Positions 1-8,569 are shown, counted from the first letter of the stretch. The stretch: 64,000 nucleotides of DNA from Micromonospora pallida (GCF_900090325.1 NZ_FMHW01000002.1:5581001-5645000); one strand, 5' to 3'. Translations and numbers: made by a program. The notes: generated from the letters alone by a model not told the origin.

Positions 1-15
1 TGTACCAGGCGGTGA
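1..15 (+). CDS. 3' end of an upstream gene (partial)
   Basis: The first fifteen bases read Cys-Thr-Arg-Arg-stop in the frame that ends at 13-15, and the ribosome binding site of eccE follows directly. This probably is the last few codons of the preceding gene of a type VII secretion cluster, but nothing in so short a piece identifies it. Confidence 0.3.
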   Translation, partial: CTRR

Positions 16-33
16 CGGCGAAGGAGGCGCACG

Positions 34-1944
34 GTGACGGTGGCGACGACCGGGCGGCCCATTGCGGCGACCGGGAGCGGGGATCCGGCCCCGGCCGACC
101 GGCCGGACCGGGGTGCAGCCACGCCGGGCGTCGCGGCCGCGTCCCGACCCCCGTCGCCGGCCCGGTGGCCCGCGCGCCGGCCCCGCCCCGTGCTCGGCGT
201 ACGGGCCGGCCAGATCGTCGCCGCGCAGGTGGCGGTCGCCCTGGTCGGTGCCGCCCTGGGTCGGGGCGTCCTGGCCACCGCCGGCGCGGTGCTGGTCGCG
301 GTGCTGCTGCTGTCGGTCGCCTGGGTGCGACTCCGGGGACGGTGGCTCTTCGAGTGGCTGGGCACCGCCACCGGACATCTGACCCGGCGGCGGGTCCTCG
401 CTCCGTCCACCGACCCGGCCGCGCTGCTCGCCCTGGTCGCGCCGGACGCCTCGGTGCACGGCACCGAACTGGCCGGCGACCTCACCGCGGTCGTCGGCGA
501 CCCGGAGGGGCTGACCGTCCTGCTCGAGCTGACCGACCCGGGTGGCCTGCTCGGGGACGGGGAACGGCACCTGCCCACCCCGGCGGCCCTGCTGCCGCCG
601 GCCGGCCCGGACGCGCCACCGGTACGGATCCAGCTACTGCTCGCCGGTGCGCCCGCGCCCGTCCCCGGGGCGGGTGGCAGCCAGGTGGCGACCTCGTACC
701 GGCAGCTCACCGAGGGGCGGGTGCCCGGGTACGAGCGGGCGGTGCTGGCCGTTCGGGCGCTGCGGGTCGACGGCTGGTCCGACGAGGAGCTCCGGCGCGC
801 TCTCGCCGGGGCGCTGCGCAAGGTGGTTCGTCGTCTCGCCCCGGTCACCGCCCGTCCGCTCGGCGAGGAGGCCGCGCTGCGCGTACTGGGGGAACTGGCC
901 CATCACGACGGCGGCCAGCCGGCCCGGGAGAGCTGGCGAGCCCTCCGCCTGGGTGGTCTGGTGCAGTCCACCCACCGGCTGCGGCGCTGGCCCGACCCGC
1001 GCACCGAGGGTGGTCGCCGGCTGGTGCCGAGGCTGCTGGGGCTGCCCGCCACGGCGATCACCGTCCTGCTCTCGGCCGGGCCGCACGGCGGCGACCCGGC
1101 GAGGCCGCGCGGCGGCGACCCGGCGTCGCTCGAGCTGTCGGTACGGCTGGCCGCCGGCACCCCGGGTGACCTCTCCGTGGCCGAGCAGGCGCTCCGCCGC
1201 CTGGTCCACGGCCTGGGCGGGGCGGTACGTCGGCTCGACGGCGACCAGCTTCCCGGACTCACCGGCACCCTGCCGCTGGCCCGCGCCGGAGGCGGGGTGT
1301 CCGCCGTCGCCGGCCCGCTCGACGCGGTGGAGCTGCCCCTCGGCACCGCCGGGCTGATGATCGGCTTGAACCGGCACGGCTTGCCGGTCACCCTGCGGCT
1401 GTTCCGTCCCGAGGCCACCCGGATCGTCCTGGTCGGTGGCGTACGCGTCGCGCAACTGGTCGCCGTGCGCGCGATGGCGCTCGGGGCCCGAATCGTGGTG
1501 CAGACAGCCCGCCCCCGGGCCTGGGAGCCGTTCGTCCGGGGGGTCGGTGTGCCGGGAGGCGCGATCGTGATGGTCCCGCCCGGACGGCCGGTGGGCGGGG
1601 CGGGCTCGCCGCTGCGCCCGCTGCTGCTGGTGGTGGACGCCGGCCCGGTGGCCGCCGATCCCACGCCCGAACCGGGTTGGCAGGCCACCCTGGTCGTCCG
1701 GGACGAGCTGACCACGGCGGACGCCGACGCCCTCGCCCGGGCGGACCTGGCGGTGCTGCAACCGCTGGACGCGGCCGAGGCCACCGTCGCCGGTACGGCG
1801 CTCGGATTGGGCGGCTCCGCCCAGTGGCTGACCCGGATCCGGGAGGACATGGTGGCGGTGGTCAACCGACGGGCGCTGCGCTGGGCGCTGGTCGCCCCGA
1901 CCCTGGTCGAGGCGCAACTGATCGGCCCACCCACCCGCCGTTGA
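34..1944 (+). CDS. eccE: Type VII secretion protein EccE
   Basis: This 636-residue protein resembles EccE, the outer component of the ESX/type VII secretion membrane complex. After a Pro/Ala/Arg-rich N-terminus come two membrane segments at about residues 60-77 and 79-97, then a large domain without further membrane segments, the known EccE plan. The GTG start follows an AAGGAGG site at 21-27. The remaining ESX genes should lie to the left, outside the window. Assignment rests on architecture and the sequence around the membrane segments; the C-terminal domain is poorly conserved in this family. Confidence 0.8.
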   Translation: MTVATTGRPIAATGSGDPAPADRPDRGAATPGVAAASRPPSPARWPARRPRPVLGVRAGQIVAAQVAVALVGAALGRGVLATAGAVLVAVLLLSVAWVRLRGRWLFEWLGTATGHLTRRRVLAPSTDPAALLALVAPDASVHGTELAGDLTAVVGDPEGLTVLLELTDPGGLLGDGERHLPTPAALLPPAGPDAPPVRIQLLLAGAPAPVPGAGGSQVATSYRQLTEGRVPGYERAVLAVRALRVDGWSDEELRRALAGALRKVVRRLAPVTARPLGEEAALRVLGELAHHDGGQPARESWRALRLGGLVQSTHRLRRWPDPRTEGGRRLVPRLLGLPATAITVLLSAGPHGGDPARPRGGDPASLELSVRLAAGTPGDLSVAEQALRRLVHGLGGAVRRLDGDQLPGLTGTLPLARAGGGVSAVAGPLDAVELPLGTAGLMIGLNRHGLPVTLRLFRPEATRIVLVGGVRVAQLVAVRAMALGARIVVQTARPRAWEPFVRGVGVPGGAIVMVPPGRPVGGAGSPLRPLLLVVDAGPVAADPTPEPGWQATLVVRDELTTADADALARADLAVLQPLDAAEATVAGTALGLGGSAQWLTRIREDMVAVVNRRALRWALVAPTLVEAQLIGPPTRR

Positions 1945-1996
1945 TCCGGTTTCGGGCGGGTTCCCCCGGTTGGCCGGGCATGGCACCATCGCCGCC

Positions 1997-2374
1997 ATGA
2001 CCTCTCTGCTGATCCGGCTGGGGAGCACGGTGCTGGCCTTCTGGCTGGCCACCCTCCTGATTCCCGGGATCACCCTCGACTCCGACTCCCTCGTCGAGAC
2101 GGTGACCACGTTGGTCCTCGTCTCGGTGATCTTCGGCGTGGTCAACGCCGTGCTCCAGCCGATCATCAAGACCGTGGGCTGCGGTTTCTACCTGCTCACG
2201 CTCGGCCTCATCGCGCTGGTCGTCAACGGGCTGCTCTTCCTGCTCACCAGCGCGATCGCCGGGCGGGTCGGGCTGCCGTTCGAGGTGGACGGCTTCTGGC
2301 CGGCGGCGGTGCTCGGCGCCCTCCTGGTCAGCGTGGTCACCTGGCTGCTCGGCGCCCTCCTCGACCGGGACTGA
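1997..2374 (+). CDS. Small four-helix membrane protein, phage holin 4 (PF04020) family
   Basis: A 125-residue protein made almost entirely of four hydrophobic helices, with the pattern of the PF04020 'phage holin family 4' membrane proteins: an N-terminal helix ending in a Pro-Gly-Ile turn, a central Asn-Ala-Val-Leu-Gln-Pro motif and a C-terminal Leu-rich helix. These are common single bacterial genes of unknown function and not evidence of a prophage. I chose the ATG at 1997 over an in-frame start at 1970 because CACCAT (1984-1989), a weak -10-like box, ends seven bases before it, suggesting a leaderless transcript. Confidence 0.75.
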   Translation: MTSLLIRLGSTVLAFWLATLLIPGITLDSDSLVETVTTLVLVSVIFGVVNAVLQPIIKTVGCGFYLLTLGLIALVVNGLLFLLTSAIAGRVGLPFEVDGFWPAAVLGALLVSVVTWLLGALLDRD

Positions 2375-2435
2375 CCCTTGGGTGTCGTGGGCCGCATCCC
2401 GGGAAGTGGCTGCTGAACGGCCCGGTGACCGGGGT

Positions 2436-2441
2436 TAGCCT
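2436..2441 (+). promoter_or_regulatory. -10 box of a leaderless gene
   Basis: TAGCCT ends seven bases before the GTG at 2449, so transcription would begin on or next to the start codon. This favours 2449 over the GTG at 2425 as the start of the acetyltransferase. Confidence 0.5.
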
Positions 2442-2448
2442 CACGGAC

Positions 2449-2892
2449 GTGCTGACCCTGACCCGCGCCGACGGCTACCAACTCTGCACCGACCCGGACC
2501 GCCTAGACCTGGACCGGATCCACCACTGGCTCTCCACCGACGCGTACTGGGCGCTGGGGCGGGACCGGGAGACGGTGGCCCGGGCGTTCGCCAACTCCCT
2601 GCCGTTCGGCGTGTACCGGCCGGGTGACGGCGGTCAGGTGGCGGTGGCCCGGGTGGTCACCGACCGGGCCACTTTCGCCTGGCTCTGCGACGTCTACGTC
2701 GACCCGGCCGAGCGGGGCCGCAGGCTGGGCAGCTGGCTGGCCGAGGCGGTCCGCGACCACCTGGACGACCTCGGCGTACGCCGGATCCTCCTGGCCACGA
2801 ACGACGCGCACGGCGTGTACGCGAAGGTGGGTTTCCTGCCCATGACCGACCCGGACCGCTGGATGCTGCTCGACCGGCGCGGCCTGTCGTGA
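2449..2892 (+). CDS. GNAT family N-acetyltransferase
   Basis: A 147-residue single-domain GNAT protein, which would transfer an acetyl group from acetyl-CoA to an unknown amine. The acetyl-CoA loop is visible as the Arg-Gly-Arg-Arg-Leu-Gly motif after a Val-Asp-Pro strand, and the C-terminus has the usual Tyr-x-Lys-x-Gly-Phe. A GTG at 2425 would add eight residues, but the -10 box at 2436-2441 lies inside that extension. The last base pairs overlap the start of the downstream transporter gene (GTGA overlap), so the two are probably co-transcribed. Confidence 0.85.
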   Translation: MLTLTRADGYQLCTDPDRLDLDRIHHWLSTDAYWALGRDRETVARAFANSLPFGVYRPGDGGQVAVARVVTDRATFAWLCDVYVDPAERGRRLGSWLAEAVRDHLDDLGVRRILLATNDAHGVYAKVGFLPMTDPDRWMLLDRRGLS

Positions 2893-3947
2893 CCCCGCTG
2901 CGGCTGGGTTACCTCTACGCCTTCGGGGCGTACCTGGTGTGGGGGTTCTTCCCGCTCTACCTGCGGGAGCTGCGCCCGACCGGTCCGGTCGAGATCCTCG
3001 GCCACCGGATCGTCTGGTCGGCGCTCCTGGTGACAGTGCTGCTGGCCGCGCTGCGCGGGATCACCGTCCTGCGGGACCTGCTGCGCCGCCCCCGCACCCT
3101 CGCCGGGGTCACCCTCGCCGCCGTGCTGATCGCGGTGAACTGGGGGGTCTACGCCTACGGGGTCGACACCGACCAGGTGGTGGAGACCGCGCTCGGGTAC
3201 TTCGTCAACCCGCTGGTGTCGGTGCTGCTCGGGGTGACCGTGCTGCGGGAGCGGATGCGGCCGGCACAGTGGGCGGCAGTGGGCATCGGCGGGCTGGCGG
3301 TGGGCGTGCTCACCGTCGACTACGGCCGCCCGCCGTACCTGGCGCTGATCCTGGCGCTCAGCTTCGGCGGGTACGGGCTGGTCAAGAAGCGGCTCGGGCT
3401 GCCGGCCGCCGAGGGTCTCTTCGTCGAGTCGGCGGTGCTGTTCCTGCCCGCCCTCGGCTATCTGGGCTGGCTCTGGTCCGCCGGCGGGCTCACCTTCGGC
3501 CGGGTCTCGGCCGGGCACACCACGCTGCTGGTGCTGACCGGCGCGGCGACCGCTGCCCCGCTGCTCTGCTTCGCCGGCGCGGCCAACCGGCTGCCGCTGA
3601 CCGCGCTCGGCATGATGCAGTACCTCACCCCGACCCTCCAGCTCGCCTGCGGGGTGCTGATCCTGCACGAGCCGATGCCACCGGTCCGGCTGGCCGGTTT
3701 CACGCTGGTCTGGGCGGCGCTGGTGGTGTTCACCGTGGACGCCCTCCGGCATGCCCGCCGCCGGGCCACGGCCGCACGAACCGCCCCCGAGCCGGGCGCT
3801 ACAGGCCAGGCCGCCGTCGCAGGCCCAGCCGCCCCCGCCGACTCGGCCGCCGCCGCAGGCTCGACCGCCGCCGATCCAGCCGTCGTCGATTCCGCCGGGG
3901 GCTCCCGCGACGTGCCGCCGCCCTGGCCGGCTCAGCGGACGTCGTAG
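2889..3947 (+). CDS. rarD: RarD/EamA family transporter
   Basis: A 352-residue inner-membrane protein of the drug/metabolite transporter superfamily with about ten predicted helices. The N-terminal Trp-Gly-Phe-Phe-Pro-Leu-Tyr and the Gly-His-Arg-Ile-x-Trp-Ser motifs are hallmarks of the RarD subgroup ('chloramphenicol-sensitive protein'), whose substrate is not established. The GTG start overlaps the stop of the acetyltransferase by four bases. The last 60 residues are a low-complexity Ala/Pro tail absent from typical members. The 3' end overlaps the convergent anti-sigma gene by 16 bp. Confidence 0.85.
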   Translation: MTPLRLGYLYAFGAYLVWGFFPLYLRELRPTGPVEILGHRIVWSALLVTVLLAALRGITVLRDLLRRPRTLAGVTLAAVLIAVNWGVYAYGVDTDQVVETALGYFVNPLVSVLLGVTVLRERMRPAQWAAVGIGGLAVGVLTVDYGRPPYLALILALSFGGYGLVKKRLGLPAAEGLFVESAVLFLPALGYLGWLWSAGGLTFGRVSAGHTTLLVLTGAATAAPLLCFAGAANRLPLTALGMMQYLTPTLQLACGVLILHEPMPPVRLAGFTLVWAALVVFTVDALRHARRRATAARTAPEPGATGQAAVAGPAAPADSAAAAGSTAADPAVVDSAGGSRDVPPPWPAQRTS

Positions 3948-4615
3948 CCGAGCACGGGGGTGCCGTCGGCGCGGTGCAGCTCCAGCCGGACCAGGTCCGC
4001 GTCGGTGAACCGGGTCGTCCCGGTGAACCGGACCTCGTCGCCGGGGGCGGCCAGCCACGACCCGACCTGCTCCGACTCACCCCCCGGGCCGTACGCGACC
4101 AGCCGGAAGACGTACGCCTTCACGTAGTCGGGGCGCGCGTCGTACCCGCAGCGCATGGTGATCTCGGTGCCCCACTCGGTGCCGGTCAGCCCGATCTCGG
4201 CGTGCACCGGGGCGGTCCCGGCGACCGGCCGCATCGCCACCATCCGGGCGCGGTCGTCGGGTTGCCAGGCGGACCGCAGCGTGGTCACACCGAAGCCCAC
4301 GACCAGCGTGAACACGGCGGCGGTCAGCGCGGTCACGGCGTACCGCCAGCGGACCCGCCGCCGCTCCGCGTGGCGCTGCTGTTCGGCGGCGGCGAGCAGC
4401 GCCGGCACCCGGGGCTCCTCCGGCGCCGGCACCAGGTGCGCCACCTCGGTCGGGTCGAGGCGACCGAGCAACCCGGGCAGGACGGCGACCTCGGCGACCG
4501 CCGCCCGGCAGGCCGCGCAGCCAGCCAGGTGCCGCTCGTACGCGGCCCGCTCGGCCGGGGCCAGGGCGCCGAGCACGTACGCACCGTCGTCGTACGCGAA
4601 CTCGCAGCCCGTCAC
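3932..4615 (-). CDS. Anti-sigma factor with zinc-finger (ZAS) domain and one membrane helix
   Basis: A 227-residue protein expected to hold the adjacent ECF sigma factor inactive at the membrane. The N-terminus has the zinc-binding anti-sigma motif His29-x3-Cys33-x2-Cys36, a flexible stretch follows, and one membrane helix lies at about residues 93-113. The C-terminal 110 residues would be outside the cell and may sense the signal. The GTG start overlaps the TGA of the sigma gene by four bases (GTGA), so expression is translationally coupled. The family is known to release sigma when zinc coordination or the outer domain changes; which signal acts here is unknown. Confidence 0.85.
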   Translation of the reverse strand: MTGCEFAYDDGAYVLGALAPAERAAYERHLAGCAACRAAVAEVAVLPGLLGRLDPTEVAHLVPAPEEPRVPALLAAAEQQRHAERRRVRWRYAVTALTAAVFTLVVGFGVTTLRSAWQPDDRARMVAMRPVAGTAPVHAEIGLTGTEWGTEITMRCGYDARPDYVKAYVFRLVAYGPGGESEQVGSWLAAPGDEVRFTGTTRFTDADLVRLELHRADGTPVLGYDVR

Positions 4616-5094
4616 GTCGTCACTCCCATCTCGGCCAGCACCAACCGTAGTGACCGCAACGCGTAGTGGGTGCGAGACTTGACCGTCCCCGGCGGCACCC
4701 CGAGCCGGGCCGCCGCCTCGGCCACCGACCGTCCCCGGTAGAAGCACTCCACCAGCACCTCCCGGTGGTCCGGGGTGAGCCGGGACAACGCCTCGGCGAT
4801 GGTCCACGCCTCCACCGCCCGCTCGACCTCGTCGACCGTCGGCGGGGGTTCGGGCAGCGCGTCGGTGACCACCTCGCCGACCCGGCTGGACCGTCGCCGC
4901 CAGGCGTCGATGGCGAGGTTGCGGGCGGTGGTGAAGAGCCAGGCGCGCACCGAACCACGTTCCGGGTCCAGGGACGCGGGATTGCGCCAGGCCCGGAGCA
5001 GGGTCTCCTGGACCAGGTCCTCGGCCCGTTGCCGGTCACCGTCGACCAGGCGCAGGGCGTACGCGTGCAGCGCCTCGGCGTGCTCGTCGTGCAT
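4612..5094 (-). CDS. RNA polymerase ECF sigma factor
   Basis: A 160-residue sigma-70 family protein of the ECF class, with region 2 (Asp-Leu-Val-Gln-Glu-Thr at about 26-31 and the Trp-Leu-Phe-Thr-Thr-Ala-Arg-Asn segment) and region 4 (helix-turn-helix at about 120-145 ending in Gly-Thr-Val-Lys-Ser-Arg). It is coupled to the anti-sigma gene by a four-base overlap. Homology-like sequence continues in frame for about ten residues upstream, where a GAGGAG precedes an ATC codon, so the real start may be slightly earlier than this ATG. Probably autoregulated, see the promoter entry upstream. Confidence 0.9.
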   Translation of the reverse strand: MHDEHAEALHAYALRLVDGDRQRAEDLVQETLLRAWRNPASLDPERGSVRAWLFTTARNLAIDAWRRRSSRVGEVVTDALPEPPPTVDEVERAVEAWTIAEALSRLTPDHREVLVECFYRGRSVAEAAARLGVPPGTVKSRTHYALRSLRLVLAEMGVTT

Positions 5095-5168
5095 GGCCCG
5101 GAGCAGGTGGGCGTCGTGGTCGCTGATGGCGGTCTCCTCGCCGTCGCCGCAGCGGTCGTACGTCGGAA

Positions 5169-5196
5169 GATACGCGCGACCACCCGGATCGGTTCA
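5169..5196 (-). promoter_or_regulatory. Candidate ECF-type promoter of the sigma/anti-sigma operon
   Basis: On the minus strand TGAACC and CGTATC are separated by 16 bases, the spacing and GAAC-type -35 typical of ECF sigma promoters, about 75 bases upstream of the sigma start. This would fit autoregulation but is inferred from two short motifs only. Confidence 0.3.
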
Positions 5197-5330
5197 CTGA
5201 CCTGGAGGTGTTCACGTGCGGTTCATGTCGAGGCCGACGCCCGCTCAACCAGCCCTCTTAGCGTGCGGCAGGTACGCGCGCCGCCGAGAGGTTCCCGGCG
5301 CGCCCCCACCCTTCCAGGAGGCTCCTCCAC

Positions 5331-7445
5331 ATGAGCGACCGACGCCGGCTGCTTCCCCTGCTGGGCGCCAACCGCCACGGCAGCCGCGACTCGATGACCT
5401 GTCTCTACCGGTGTGGCAACGCGTGCGACCACCCGGTCCCCAACACCTCCGACAACCAGTACCTCGGTGACATGATCAGCACCGAGGTCTCCCGGCGCGG
5501 GGTCGTCCGGGCCGGCGCCATCGGGGCGCTCGTCCTCGGGGTCGGCGGTTCGCTCGCCGGAGCCGGCGCGGCCTCCGCCGCCCCGGCGGGTACCACCGCC
5601 GACGTGCCCGAGGTGGACTTCGCGGCCCGGCAGCAGTCCGGTAGCCGGGCGCTGACCTTCAAGGCGGTCCCGCCGAACAAGCTGGACAGCCTCATCGTGC
5701 CGAACGGGTACGACCACTCGGTGGTTCTCCGCTGGGGCGACGAGGTCGTGCCGGGCGCGCCCGCGCTGGACGTGCACAACCAGACCGGTGCCCGTCAGTC
5801 GAAGCAGTTCGGCTACAACAACGACTTCGTCGGCGTGCTCCCGCTGACCTCGAGCGGCAAGCGGGTGCTGCTCGTGGTCAACCACGAGTACACCAACGAG
5901 GACCTGATGTTCCCCGGCTTCACCAGCCAGGACGCGCTCACCGTCGAGCAGGTGAAGGCGGCCATGGCCGCGCACGGCCTCTCCGTGGTCGAGCTGGAGC
6001 GGGTCGACGACACCGGCGAGTACCGGGTACGCGACAACGGCTCCCGCAAGTACAACCGGCGGATCACCGCGCTGGCCACCAAGTTCGACGTGACCGGCCC
6101 GGCGGCCGGCTCGGCGTACCTGCAGACCGCCGCCGACCCGAAGGGCCGGACGGTCATCGGCACGCTGAACAACTGCGCCGGCGGCATCACCCCGTGGGGC
6201 ACGGTGCTCTCCGGCGAGGAGAACTTCAACCAGTACTTCGTCGGCGGCAACGAGGCGTCGGCGGACGTCAAGGCGAAGCTGTCCCGCTACGGCATCGACA
6301 CCACCAACCGCTACCCGTCGGGCAGCCGGAAGTGGGAGCGGGCCGACGAGCGCTTCGACCTGGCCAAGCACCCGAACGAGGCGAACCGGTTCGGCTGGAT
6401 CGTCGAGGTCGACCCGTTCGACCCGGAGAGCCGGCCGCGCAAGCACACCGCGCTGGGCCGGTTCAAGCACGAGGGCGCGAACGTCATCGTGGCGAAGAAC
6501 GGCCACGTGGTCGCGTACATGGGTGACGACGAGCGGTTCGACTACCTCTACAAGTTCGTCTCGGACAAGAAGTTCGAGAAGGGCAACTCCAACAAGGCCC
6601 GCGAGCACAACCTGACCCTGCTGGAGTCGGGCACGCTCTACGTGGCCAAGCTGGGCTACACCAGCGCCGCCGAGATCGACGGCTCGGGCAAGCTCCCCAG
6701 CGACGGCGCGTTCAACGGCCAGGGCCAGTGGATCAAGCTGGTCAGCGGTGACCAGTCGTTCGTCGAGGGGATGACCGCCGCCGAGGTGCTCACCTTCACC
6801 CGGCTCGCCGGTGACAAGGTCGGGGCGACCAAGATGGACCGCCCGGAGGACGTCGAGCCGAGCCTGGCCACCGGCAAGGTCTACGTGGCGCTGACCAACA
6901 ACACCGCTCGGGGCACCGGCAGCAACCCGAAGGCGGACGAGGCCAACCCGCGTACCAGCAACCGGCACGGGCACATCCTGGAGCTGGTCGAGGACGGTGG
7001 CGACAACACCTCCCTGACCTTCACCTGGTCGCTGCCGATCGTCTGCGGCGACCCGGCCGACCCGGCGACCTACTTCTCCGGGTACGACAAGACCAAGGTC
7101 TCCCCGATCTCCTGCCCGGACAACGTCGCCTTCGACAGCGTCGGCAACCTCTGGATCTCCACCGACGGCAACGCGCTGGGCAGCAACGACGGCCTCTTCG
7201 TGACGCCGATCGAGGGGCCGGAGAAGGGCCACCTGAAGCAGTTCCTCACCGTGCCGGTCGGCGGGGAGACCTGCGGCCCGTTCATCACCTCCGACGACCG
7301 CTCGGTCTTCGTGGCGGTGCAGCACCCCGGTGAGATCAGCGGGGCCAGCCTGGAGAACCCGGCCTCGAACTGGCCGGACGGCGACTTCGCCAAGCCGGGC
7401 GTGGTCGTGACCTGGCGGGTCGACGGCGGCCCGATCGGCGCCTGA
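5331..7445 (+). CDS. Tat-exported PhoX family protein (DUF839, alkaline phosphatase-like)
   Basis: A 704-residue secreted protein of the PhoX/DUF839 family (PF05787), calcium- and iron-dependent phosphatases in the characterised members. A strong AGGAGG site at about 5316-5321 supports the ATG. The Tat signal has its twin arginine at residues 55-56 (Ser-Arg-Arg-Gly-Val-Val), a hydrophobic stretch and a probable cleavage after an Ala-Ser-Ala near 83. The n-region before the twin arginine is unusually long (54 residues) and contains three cysteines at 24, 28 and 32. The mature part has the family's Gly-Glu-Glu-Asn-Phe and Asn-His-Glu motifs. Phosphatase activity is an inference from the family. 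Confidence 0.85.
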   Translation: MSDRRRLLPLLGANRHGSRDSMTCLYRCGNACDHPVPNTSDNQYLGDMISTEVSRRGVVRAGAIGALVLGVGGSLAGAGAASAAPAGTTADVPEVDFAARQQSGSRALTFKAVPPNKLDSLIVPNGYDHSVVLRWGDEVVPGAPALDVHNQTGARQSKQFGYNNDFVGVLPLTSSGKRVLLVVNHEYTNEDLMFPGFTSQDALTVEQVKAAMAAHGLSVVELERVDDTGEYRVRDNGSRKYNRRITALATKFDVTGPAAGSAYLQTAADPKGRTVIGTLNNCAGGITPWGTVLSGEENFNQYFVGGNEASADVKAKLSRYGIDTTNRYPSGSRKWERADERFDLAKHPNEANRFGWIVEVDPFDPESRPRKHTALGRFKHEGANVIVAKNGHVVAYMGDDERFDYLYKFVSDKKFEKGNSNKAREHNLTLLESGTLYVAKLGYTSAAEIDGSGKLPSDGAFNGQGQWIKLVSGDQSFVEGMTAAEVLTFTRLAGDKVGATKMDRPEDVEPSLATGKVYVALTNNTARGTGSNPKADEANPRTSNRHGHILELVEDGGDNTSLTFTWSLPIVCGDPADPATYFSGYDKTKVSPISCPDNVAFDSVGNLWISTDGNALGSNDGLFVTPIEGPEKGHLKQFLTVPVGGETCGPFITSDDRSVFVAVQHPGEISGASLENPASNWPDGDFAKPGVVVTWRVDGGPIGA

Positions 7446-7452
7446 GGTGTGT

Positions 7453-7498
7453 GCAGGGGTCCCCTGTTACCCAAAAAGCGGTAACAGGGGACCCCTGC
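7453..7498 (+). repeat. Perfect 19-bp palindrome directly behind phoX-like gene (dispersed element, copy A)
   Basis: Arms 7453-7471 and 7480-7498 are perfectly complementary around an 8-base A-rich loop, eight bases after the PhoX-like stop codon. The minus-strand reading of 7472-7496 is identical over 25 bases to 48868-48892 (copy B). It could act as a bidirectional terminator between the converging PhoX and IclR genes. Confidence 0.85.
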
Positions 7499-7534
7499 TA
7501 CCACCTGGGCCGGCGGCGCGACGCCTCGGCACAC

Positions 7535-7610
7535 GGTGGCATCCTGCTCGGTGGCATCGCGCTCGGTGGCATCGTGCTCGCCGGCCCAGGGGTTCGGTGG
7601 TTCACTGCTC
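7535..7610 (-). repeat. 15-nt tandem repeat at the stop codon of the IclR gene
   Basis: Three 15-base units at 7535-7549, 7550-7564 and 7565-7579 differ from one another by only one or two bases. A fourth, diverged unit at 7596-7610 contains the last two codons and stop codon of the IclR gene. This is the weakest of six similar cases in the window. Confidence 0.65.
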
Positions 7611-8384
7611 GGCGGTGAGCCCCTCGGCGACGGTCCGGGCCGCGGTGAGCAGCTTGGCGCGGACCGCCCGGGCGGAGGTCATCAGCTCGCCGATCGGCAT
7701 GGCACAGGCGAGCACCACCCGACGCTCGATGTCCTTGTCCGGGGCGACGAGCACCGCCGCGCACGCCACCCCCGGCCGGAACTGGCCCAGTTCCATCTGC
7801 ATGCCCCGCCGGTCGCCGGCGGCCAGGTCGGTCTCGAACGCCTCGACAGTGGTCAGCGTGCCGGAGGTGAACGGGCGCATGCCGTATTCCCGCAGGTAGC
7901 GGAAGCGCTGCTCGGCGGTGAGCGTGGCCAGCATGCCCTTGCCGAGCGCCGTGGCGTGGGCGGCCTCGTCGAAGCCGGGCATCAGATCCTCCAGGTACGG
8001 CGACCGCGCCCCCTCGGCCACCGCCGTGATCGCCACCTGGCCGCCCACGAACCGGCCGAGGAAGTGGCTGTACCCGCTGTCCAGGGCCGCTCGGCGCAGT
8101 GTCTCGCCGACCACGGGGGGACCTCGGAAGGCGGTCACCAGTTCCCGGTACCGGTCGGCGATCTCCAGGCCGACGATGTAGGTACCGTCCTCCCGTCGGA
8201 TCACGTATCCCTCGTAGGCGAGGGTCCGGACCAGGTGATACGTGGTGGCCACCGTCAACTCGCAGCGCCGGGCGATCTGCTTGACGGTCAGGCCCTTCGG
8301 GGCACGACCGACCGCCTCGAGCACTCGTAGCGCGCGGGACACGCTCCGGATGAGATCGGAAGGTTCCGCCAAGGGGTCGCGCAC
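7602..8384 (-). CDS. IclR family transcriptional regulator
   Basis: A 260-residue regulator with an N-terminal winged helix-turn-helix (about residues 10-70, with the Leu-Thr-Val-Ala-Thr-Thr-Tyr-His recognition helix) and a C-terminal GAF-like effector domain, in which Gly-Lys-Gly-Met-Leu-Ala is typical of IclR. I chose the GTG at 8384 because GGAGG (8390-8394) lies five bases upstream; a GTG at 8390 overlaps that site, and a much longer frame upstream lacks support. It is divergent from an MFS transporter gene and probably controls it through sites in the shared 185-bp spacer. The effector is unknown. Confidence 0.88.
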   Translation of the reverse strand: MRDPLAEPSDLIRSVSRALRVLEAVGRAPKGLTVKQIARRCELTVATTYHLVRTLAYEGYVIRREDGTYIVGLEIADRYRELVTAFRGPPVVGETLRRAALDSGYSHFLGRFVGGQVAITAVAEGARSPYLEDLMPGFDEAAHATALGKGMLATLTAEQRFRYLREYGMRPFTSGTLTTVEAFETDLAAGDRRGMQMELGQFRPGVACAAVLVAPDKDIERRVVLACAMPIGELMTSARAVRAKLLTAARTVAEGLTAEQ

Positions 8385-8429
8385 AACCACCTCCGCCGCC
8401 GGGGATCTACACCATATGAAAAACAGGCC

Positions 8430-8515
8430 TCGTACGAAATGCCTGCCCGATCGAGGATGCCAGATATCCATCGACTGTGTGTGCACCGACAGACACAGTG
8501 AGTTGATCGACTGTG
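8430..8515. promoter_or_regulatory. Candidate operator region between the iclR-type and MFS genes
   Basis: Three kinds of symmetry lie here: an 8-bp palindrome TCGTACGA at 8430-8437; a perfect 7-bp inverted repeat ACTGTGT/ACACAGT at 8474-8480 and 8493-8499; and a 10-bp direct repeat ATCGACTGTG at 8470-8479 and 8506-8515. They are plausible IclR-family binding sites. Confidence 0.4.
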
Positions 8516-8554
8516 ATCTGCGCCCGAATTAACCCTGCGGTGACCGCCGCTGGG

Positions 8555-8560
8555 TACGTT
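8555..8560 (+). promoter_or_regulatory. -10 box of near-leaderless MFS gene
   Basis: TACGTT lies nine bases before the ATG at 8570, giving a predicted leader of only about two bases, and no Shine-Dalgarno sequence is present. Confidence 0.45.
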
Positions 8561-8569
8561 GGCCGCACC

